10,708 bases of DNA from Rhodobacterales bacterium (GTDB lineage Bacteria; Pseudomonadota; Alphaproteobacteria; Rhodobacterales; Rhodobacteraceae), in the NCBI GenBank assembly GCA_013298675.1, contig JAAFIJ010000065.1:1-10708 (forward strand), given 5' to 3'. The translations under genes were made by a program, and so were the position numbers. A model generated the notes under the pieces. The model saw only the letters and a program-made list of their open reading frames with translations. It was not told where the DNA came from and ran no database searches. The stretch's first letter is position 1, and every line of letters begins with the position of its first letter. Shown one piece after another: positions 6,278-10,708 of this stretch.

Positions 6278-7519
6278 ATGATGTTTGATAAAGAGTATGT
6301 AGCCGCAGATGAAGGCCTGAGCGCGCGGGTGCGCGATTTGATCGACTGTTATCAGACCGGAAAGGGTTTAAGCGGCGATTTTTACCGCAACCCAGAAATC
6401 TATCAGCTGGAACTGGACCGTTTGTTCCGCCGCCATTGGCACTGTGTGGCACATGAAAGTCTTTTGCCCAACGCCAATGATTTTGAACTGTTCAAAATGG
6501 CGGGCGAGACAGTGATCATCAGCCGCGATGAGACGGGGCAAATTCATGCCATGCTAAACTTGTGCCGGCACAAGGGCGCCGAAGTTTGCACCGAATTGCG
6601 CGGCAATGCGCGATCATTCACTTGCCCCTATCATGCATGGAGTTACGGCAGCGATGGGGCGCTGAAAACCGCGCGGTTGATGCCTGCGGGGTTTGACCGG
6701 GCCGGGCACGGGTTGCACAAATTGGCGGTCAGGGTGGTTGAGGGATTGATCTTTATCTCTTTTGCCAAGAAGCCACTAAATTTCAATGAGGCCGAGGCAT
6801 TGGTGCGTGGCACCTGTGGGCAGTATGGTTGGACCGACGCAAAGGTGGCGCACCGTGAAACCTATGCGATTGATGCCAACTGGAAGCTTGCAATCGAAAA
6901 TTACGTTGAGTGCTACCATTGTGGACCGGCGCATCCAGAATATTCCGAACTGCATGTGTTGGAACAACCGCTTGAAGAGATCGACGCGCTGAATGATGCG
7001 ATGAAACTGCGCACCCTTGCCTTGGGTGTGGATGTCACCGAATGTTCACCTTGGGAGACCTCGGCCCAAGGGCGTGAGGCGATCCGTTCTTATCGGTATG
7101 CGCTGTACGACGGCATCAAGACTGGAAGCAAGGATGGCATGCCGGTGGCCCCCCTGATGGGCAAGTTTGCGGGCTATGACGGCGGCGTCACGTCGCTGCA
7201 TTTTGGTGGAATGACCTATATGGCGGTCTATCCCGATCACGGAGTCATCTACCGCTTTGTGCCGACAGGGGTAAACGCTTGCGAAATGGAGTTGATCTGG
7301 TTGGTCAACAAGACCGCCGTTGAAGGGGTTGACTACGAGCTCGACCGCTTGACTTGGCTGTGGCGACTGACCTCAGAGCAAGACAAAAAGATCATTGAAC
7401 ACACAGCACGGGGTGTCGCATCACACTACTACACCCCCGGACCCATCGCCCCGATGGAAGCACAGACACAACGCTATATCTCTTGGTATCTCGCAGAGCT
7501 TGCGCATCCATGCCCGTGA
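6278..7519 (+). CDS. Rieske non-heme iron oxygenase alpha subunit (quaternary-amine type)
   Basis: A 413-residue oxygenase component, probably oxidatively N-demethylating or cleaving a betaine-like substrate with O2. The Rieske [2Fe-2S] motif is complete: C96-R-H98, 17 residues, C116-P-Y-H119. The mononuclear iron site shows ENYVECYHCGPAH with His214 and His219, and a likely third ligand, Asp369, in SEQDKKIIEH. Glu211 occupies the bridging position that is Asp in aromatic dioxygenases; Glu here is a known feature of carnitine oxygenase CntA. Length and motifs fit the GbcA/stachydrine demethylase/CntA group. Starts at 6278 or 6281 both lie downstream of GGGAG (6268-6272); longer in-frame starts overlap the upstream gene. 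The required reductase is not in the window. Aromatic or N-methylpyridinium ring hydroxylation remains possible. Confidence 0.9.
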   Translation: MMFDKEYVAADEGLSARVRDLIDCYQTGKGLSGDFYRNPEIYQLELDRLFRRHWHCVAHESLLPNANDFELFKMAGETVIISRDETGQIHAMLNLCRHKGAEVCTELRGNARSFTCPYHAWSYGSDGALKTARLMPAGFDRAGHGLHKLAVRVVEGLIFISFAKKPLNFNEAEALVRGTCGQYGWTDAKVAHRETYAIDANWKLAIENYVECYHCGPAHPEYSELHVLEQPLEEIDALNDAMKLRTLALGVDVTECSPWETSAQGREAIRSYRYALYDGIKTGSKDGMPVAPLMGKFAGYDGGVTSLHFGGMTYMAVYPDHGVIYRFVPTGVNACEMELIWLVNKTAVEGVDYELDRLTWLWRLTSEQDKKIIEHTARGVASHYYTPGPIAPMEAQTQRYISWYLAELAHPCP

Positions 7520-7582
7520 ACAAACTTCCTGTCGCCGCATTGCGGAGTTTGAGGTTTGTTTGCCGGGCATCTGTGCGGGCAA
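7519..7582 (+). promoter_or_regulatory. Tandem hairpins between the Rieske and methyltransferase genes
   Basis: In the 96-base gap, AACAAACTTC (7519-7528) can pair with GAGGTTTGTT (7551-7560), 10 bp with one G-U. This encloses a small CCGC-ATT-GCGG hairpin (7535-7545). An alternative pairing uses AAACT with AGTTT (7546-7550), so the arms could switch partner. A second hairpin pairs TTGCC (7560-7564) with GGCAA (7578-7582) around a GCA/TGC inner stem. No U-run follows. It may be an mRNA processing or stability element. It is too small for, and lacks the features of, a cobalamin riboswitch. Confidence 0.4.
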
Positions 7583-7615
7583 CAACAAAACGTCAAACGA
7601 CAGGGAAATTTGAAC

Positions 7616-9169
7616 ATGGACGAGACAGCTGAAGTTTGCGAGCCATCGCGCGCGCGTAGAAGTGGCGGAAGAACAGCGCGGGTTGCGATGCGGGCTGCGC
7701 CCTTGGCCGATGATGTGCGCCCGGTACGTCCCGGCATGCCGGGTGGGAAATTCAAACCCCTGACCGAAGAGGCGGTCCAGCAGATTCACCAGTCCGCCCT
7801 TGAGGCGCTAGAGGTGATCGGCCTAAGCCAAGCACCACCATCCGGTGTTGCAGTCATGACAGCTGCAGGGGCCATTCAGGGCGACGACGGCCGCTTGCGG
7901 TTCCCGCGCGCGCTGGTTGAAGATATGCTGGCTGTCGCGGCTCGCAACATCACCTTGCATGCTCGCGATCCCAAACAAGACCTGCATTTGTCGGGCAGCA
8001 ATGTGCATTACGGCACCGCTGGTGCTGCCGTGCACATCGTGGACCCGATCACGTTGGACTACCGTGAATCGACCGCGCAAGATCTGTATGACGCGGCGCG
8101 TTTGGTTAACAACCTTGATAACATTCACTTTTATCAACGCACCATGGTATGCCGCGATGTCAAAGACAACCGCGAGATGGATCTGAACACGCTGTATGGC
8201 TGTCTTTCGGGCACAACCAAACATGTGGGAACGTCGTTTTCCGACCCGTCCCACGTCGCCGATTGTTTTGACATGCTTTACACCGTGGCAGGGGGCGAGG
8301 AGAAATGGCTGGAGCGGCCATTCGTGTCAAACTCCAACTGTTTTGTCGTCCCTCCGATGAAATTCGCCGAAGAATCCTGCATCGTGATGGAGGATTGTAT
8401 CCGCCGTGGCATGCCGATGCTGTTGCTGTCCGCAGGCCAGGCGGGGGCGACGGCTCCGGCTCCGATTGCGCTGACGATCGTTCAGGCGGTGGCCGAATGT
8501 CTGGCCGGGGTGGTTTACGCCAATGCCGTAAAACCCGGAGCGCCATGTATCTTTGGCACGTGGCCTTTCGTGTCCGATTTGCGCACGGGCGCGATGTCGG
8601 GTGGTTCGGCAGAACAGGCGTTGCTGACGGCAGGCTGTGCGCAGATGCACCGGTTCTATGATCTTCCGGGCGGGGCTGCGTCGGGCATTTCCGACAGCAA
8701 ACTGCCCGACATGCAAGCCGGATGGGAGCAGGGGATCACCAACTCCTTGGCCGGCCTCGCCGGATTGAACATGTGTTATGAAGCGGTAGGAATGCATGCG
8801 TCTTTGCTGGGCTTTTGCTTGGAAAGTCTTGTTTTGGGCGATGATTTGTTGGGTCAGGCGATGCGTTTGGTTCGCGGCATTGACGTGACGCCGGACAGCA
8901 CCTCGATTGACGCGATGAAAGAGGTTTGTCTGGGCGGTCCGGGCCATTACCTTGGCTCTGATCAAACCCTAAAACTGATGCAAACCGAGTATATCTATCC
9001 AAATGTCGGCAACCGAATGAGCCCGAAAGAATGGAATGAGGCTGGAAAGCCTCTGTTGCTAGACACCGCAATTGCGCGCAAGAATGCCATTCTGGCCAAG
9101 GCTGGTTCAGTGATTGATCCCGAGATCGATCAGGCAATCCGCAAGGCTTATAACATTTACTTTAAGTGA
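7616..9169 (+). CDS. MttB-superfamily methyltransferase without pyrrolysine
   Basis: A 517-residue protein of the trimethylamine methyltransferase (MttB) superfamily. Family resemblance is seen in TEEAVQQIHQSALEALEVIGL, in the central HYGTAGAAVHIVDP, and in GGAASGISDSKLPDMQAGWEQG, whose first part is residues 352-362. Members transfer a methyl group from a methylated amine to a cobalt corrinoid protein. Archaeal MttB carries pyrrolysine at an in-frame amber codon; this frame has no TAG, placing it with MtgB-like members, several of which act on glycine betaine, proline betaine or carnitine. The N-terminus has an Arg-rich stretch (residues 12-26) before the fold. The start at 7616 follows AGGGA (7602-7606) at 9 bases; an ATG at 7556 falls in the hairpin region with no ribosome site. 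No corrinoid protein is encoded in the window. It shares the transcript with the Rieske oxygenase. Substrate unknown. Confidence 0.9.
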   Translation: MDETAEVCEPSRARRSGGRTARVAMRAAPLADDVRPVRPGMPGGKFKPLTEEAVQQIHQSALEALEVIGLSQAPPSGVAVMTAAGAIQGDDGRLRFPRALVEDMLAVAARNITLHARDPKQDLHLSGSNVHYGTAGAAVHIVDPITLDYRESTAQDLYDAARLVNNLDNIHFYQRTMVCRDVKDNREMDLNTLYGCLSGTTKHVGTSFSDPSHVADCFDMLYTVAGGEEKWLERPFVSNSNCFVVPPMKFAEESCIVMEDCIRRGMPMLLLSAGQAGATAPAPIALTIVQAVAECLAGVVYANAVKPGAPCIFGTWPFVSDLRTGAMSGGSAEQALLTAGCAQMHRFYDLPGGAASGISDSKLPDMQAGWEQGITNSLAGLAGLNMCYEAVGMHASLLGFCLESLVLGDDLLGQAMRLVRGIDVTPDSTSIDAMKEVCLGGPGHYLGSDQTLKLMQTEYIYPNVGNRMSPKEWNEAGKPLLLDTAIARKNAILAKAGSVIDPEIDQAIRKAYNIYFK

Positions 9170-9176
9170 GGCTGCA

Positions 9177-10607
9177 ATGATTTCGACGAATATGGAAAAG
9201 TTCTATATCAATGGCGCATGGGTAGAGCCCCTATCAAAGACTCGCATCGGCGTTGAAAACCCAGCGACCGAAGAGATCGTTTGTCAGGTTGCGTTGGGCA
9301 ATGACGATGACGCGGATCGCGCCATCATGGCTGCCCGTGCCGCGTTTGACAGCTATACCGTCTGGCCCGTTGCCAAGCGCATCGCTTTGGTCAAGCGCAT
9401 TCTGGAGGTTTACAATTCACGCTACGAAGAGTTTGCCCAAGCGATGACGACGGAAATGGGTGCCCCCACCGAATGGGCACGCGGGGCGCAAGCCTGGGCT
9501 GGCCAAGTGCATATCGAGGCGACGATTGCCGCTGCGGAAAAAATGCAGTGGGAATACATGCGCGGAACCACCAAGATCGTCTACGAAGGCATCGGAGTTT
9601 GCGCCCTGATCACGCCGTGGAACTGGCCGATGAACCAGATCGCGTGCAAAGTGGCACCTGCCTTGATTGCTGGCTGCACGATGGTTTTGAAACCCTCTGA
9701 AATAGCCCCGCTATCGGGCGTGTTGTTTGCGGAAGTGTGCCACGAGGCAGGCGTCCCCCCGGGCGTGTTCAACCTTGTAAATGGCGACGGTCCGGGCGTT
9801 GGCAGCCGCATCACCTCGCACCCCGAGGTGGACATGGTGTCGTTTACTGGCTCTACGCGCGCGGGCACCTTGATTGCTGCCGCTGCCGCACCAACCGTCA
9901 AGCGTGTCGCGCAGGAAATGGGTGGCAAATCGGCCAATATCATCTTGCCAAATGCTGATCTTGAAGCGGCTGTTTCTGCCGGCGTCAATGCCATCATGTC
10001 CAACACCGGCCAGTCCTGTGACGCGCCAACGCGGATGTTCGTGCACCGCAGCCAACAGGCCGCAGCCCTTGCGATCGCCAAAACCACAGCAGAGGCGATC
10101 GTCCCCGGTGATCCGTTGGCGGAAGGCACTGGCATGGGTCCGTTGATTTCCAAGACGCAGTTCGACAAAGTGCAACGCCTTATTCAAGTCGGCATTGATG
10201 AAGGGGCCACATTGGTCACCGGCGGCTTGGGCCGTCCTGCGGGATTGAACCGCGGTTGGTTCTGCAAACCTACGATCTTTGGCGACGTTGAAAACGAAAT
10301 GACCATCTCTAAGGAAGAGATTTTCGGCCCTGTTTTGGCTGTGTTGCCCTATGACACGATCGACGACGCGGTGCGGATGGCCAATGATTCCGTCTATGGT
10401 TTGGCCGCCTATATCGCGGGCCCGGTTGAGGATGCAAAGCCAATCGCGCTGCGGTTGCGGGCGGGGACGATCAACCTGAACTACCCCGATTGGGACACCT
10501 CTGCACCGTTTGGCGGCTATAAGCAGTCGGGCAACGGTCGTGAATACGCCGATTGGGGCATCCATGATTTCTGCGAGGTCAAAGGCATCGTCGGTTTCGG
10601 CGCCTGA
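9177..10607 (+). CDS. NAD(P)-dependent aldehyde dehydrogenase
   Basis: A 476-residue aldehyde dehydrogenase of normal length, oxidising an aldehyde to a carboxylic acid in the cytoplasm. Conserved parts are present: TPWNWPMNQ with Asn149, SFTGSTRAG for cofactor binding, catalytic base Glu247 in QEMGGKS, and nucleophile Cys281 in TGQSCDAP. The Glu-Cys spacing of 34 residues matches the family. EEIFGPVLAV and APFGGYKQSGNGRE complete the C-terminal region. The start at 9177 is supported by GAGG (9168-9171) 5 bases upstream. It lies 7 bases after the methyltransferase stop, so the two are tightly coupled. Its substrate is probably an aldehyde made in the same pathway, for example after C-N or ring cleavage; betaine-aldehyde or semialdehyde activity cannot be distinguished from sequence. 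Confidence 0.95.
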   Translation: MISTNMEKFYINGAWVEPLSKTRIGVENPATEEIVCQVALGNDDDADRAIMAARAAFDSYTVWPVAKRIALVKRILEVYNSRYEEFAQAMTTEMGAPTEWARGAQAWAGQVHIEATIAAAEKMQWEYMRGTTKIVYEGIGVCALITPWNWPMNQIACKVAPALIAGCTMVLKPSEIAPLSGVLFAEVCHEAGVPPGVFNLVNGDGPGVGSRITSHPEVDMVSFTGSTRAGTLIAAAAAPTVKRVAQEMGGKSANIILPNADLEAAVSAGVNAIMSNTGQSCDAPTRMFVHRSQQAAALAIAKTTAEAIVPGDPLAEGTGMGPLISKTQFDKVQRLIQVGIDEGATLVTGGLGRPAGLNRGWFCKPTIFGDVENEMTISKEEIFGPVLAVLPYDTIDDAVRMANDSVYGLAAYIAGPVEDAKPIALRLRAGTINLNYPDWDTSAPFGGYKQSGNGREYADWGIHDFCEVKGIVGFGA

Positions 10608-10635
10608 TCGTTAACGTCAAAAAAGAAAGCGTAAG
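10608..10635. other. Short gap with CGTTAACG palindrome
   Basis: Between the aldehyde dehydrogenase and the last gene, the perfect palindrome CGTTAACG (10609-10616) follows the stop codon, flanked by TGA and TCA as an imperfect extension. An A-rich stretch (AAAAAAGAAAGCG) precedes the next start; AAGAAAG is a poor ribosome site. No terminator is visible, so transcription probably continues. Confidence 0.3.
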
Positions 10636-10708
10636 ATGCATTACGGATATATCGGACTGGGCAATTTGGGTGCAGCTTGCGCAGGATGTTTGCTAGACGC
10701 AGGGTTTG
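10636..10708 (+). CDS. Beta-hydroxyacid dehydrogenase-like NAD-binding protein, N-terminal fragment
   Basis: Only 24 complete codons are present before the window ends. MHYGYIGLGNLGAACAGCLLDAGF starts with a short beta strand and GLGNLG, the dinucleotide-binding GxGxxG typical of the 3-hydroxyisobutyrate/6-phosphogluconate dehydrogenase superfamily. These reduce or oxidise beta-hydroxyacids with NAD(P). It lies 28 bases after the aldehyde dehydrogenase on the same strand, so it is likely part of the operon. Function cannot be refined from so short a piece, and other Rossmann-fold reductases such as imine reductase-like members are possible. Confidence 0.7.
   Translation, partial: MHYGYIGLGNLGAACAGCLLDAGF

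Noticed and set aside
7520..7615. A cobalamin riboswitch before the corrinoid-type methyltransferase
   Set aside because: The gap is under 100 bases, while this riboswitch class is about 200, and I see no B12-box-like sequence.
9114..9176. An upstream start of the aldehyde dehydrogenase inside the methyltransferase gene
   Set aside because: The added residues are unlike aldehyde dehydrogenase N-termini, and 9177 has GAGG at 5 bases.
9711..10565. A 284-codon minus-strand open frame opposite the aldehyde dehydrogenase
   Set aside because: Antisense to a gene with all catalytic residues; Arg/His-rich low-complexity translation typical of shadow frames.

Overview
The window looks like chromosomal DNA of an alphaproteobacterium, most likely a marine Rhodobacterales (Roseobacter-type) species. 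The reasons are the moderately high GC content, the paired flavin/folate demethylases, the MttB-type methyltransferase without pyrrolysine, and a GC-rich intergenic hairpin followed by a GAGGATATTTTTG tail that I recall as common between genes in this order. That last point is from memory and was not checked here. No RNA genes, CRISPR arrays or insertion sequences are visible.

Layout. On the minus strand: the first 51 codons of an unrecognised gene (155 down to the left edge), a 145-base gap, and a LysR-type regulator (1161 to 301). The regulator diverges from a plus-strand operon across a 102-base gap. That gap holds a textbook LysR-type operator (TGAT-N11-ATCA, 1173-1191) and a good sigma70-like promoter (TTGAAA-17-GATACT, 1212-1240). 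The operon then runs to the right edge: two tandem, full-length FAD oxidoreductase-GcvT fusion proteins of the dimethylglycine/sarcosine dehydrogenase type (1264-3705 and 3772-6219), a Rieske oxygenase alpha subunit of the quaternary-amine type (6278-7519), an MttB-superfamily methyltransferase (7616-9169), an NAD(P)-dependent aldehyde dehydrogenase (9177-10607), and the start of a beta-hydroxyacid dehydrogenase-like gene (10636 onward). The first three gaps of the operon each contain RNA hairpin potential. The strongest is a 45-base two-tier stem-loop (6221-6265) ending just before the Shine-Dalgarno sequence of the Rieske gene.

How it fits together (inference). The gene set reads as a catabolic pathway for an N-methylated compound, probably a betaine or another quaternary ammonium. 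A quaternary nitrogen can be demethylated by oxygen (Rieske) or by methyl transfer to a corrinoid protein (MttB family). The tertiary and secondary amines can then be demethylated by the two flavoproteins, which pass one-carbon units to tetrahydrofolate. The aldehyde dehydrogenase and the hydroxyacid dehydrogenase suggest the carbon skeleton is also oxidised, so the substrate is probably more than plain glycine betaine. The exact substrate cannot be read from the sequence. No Rieske reductase, corrinoid protein or transporter lies inside the window.
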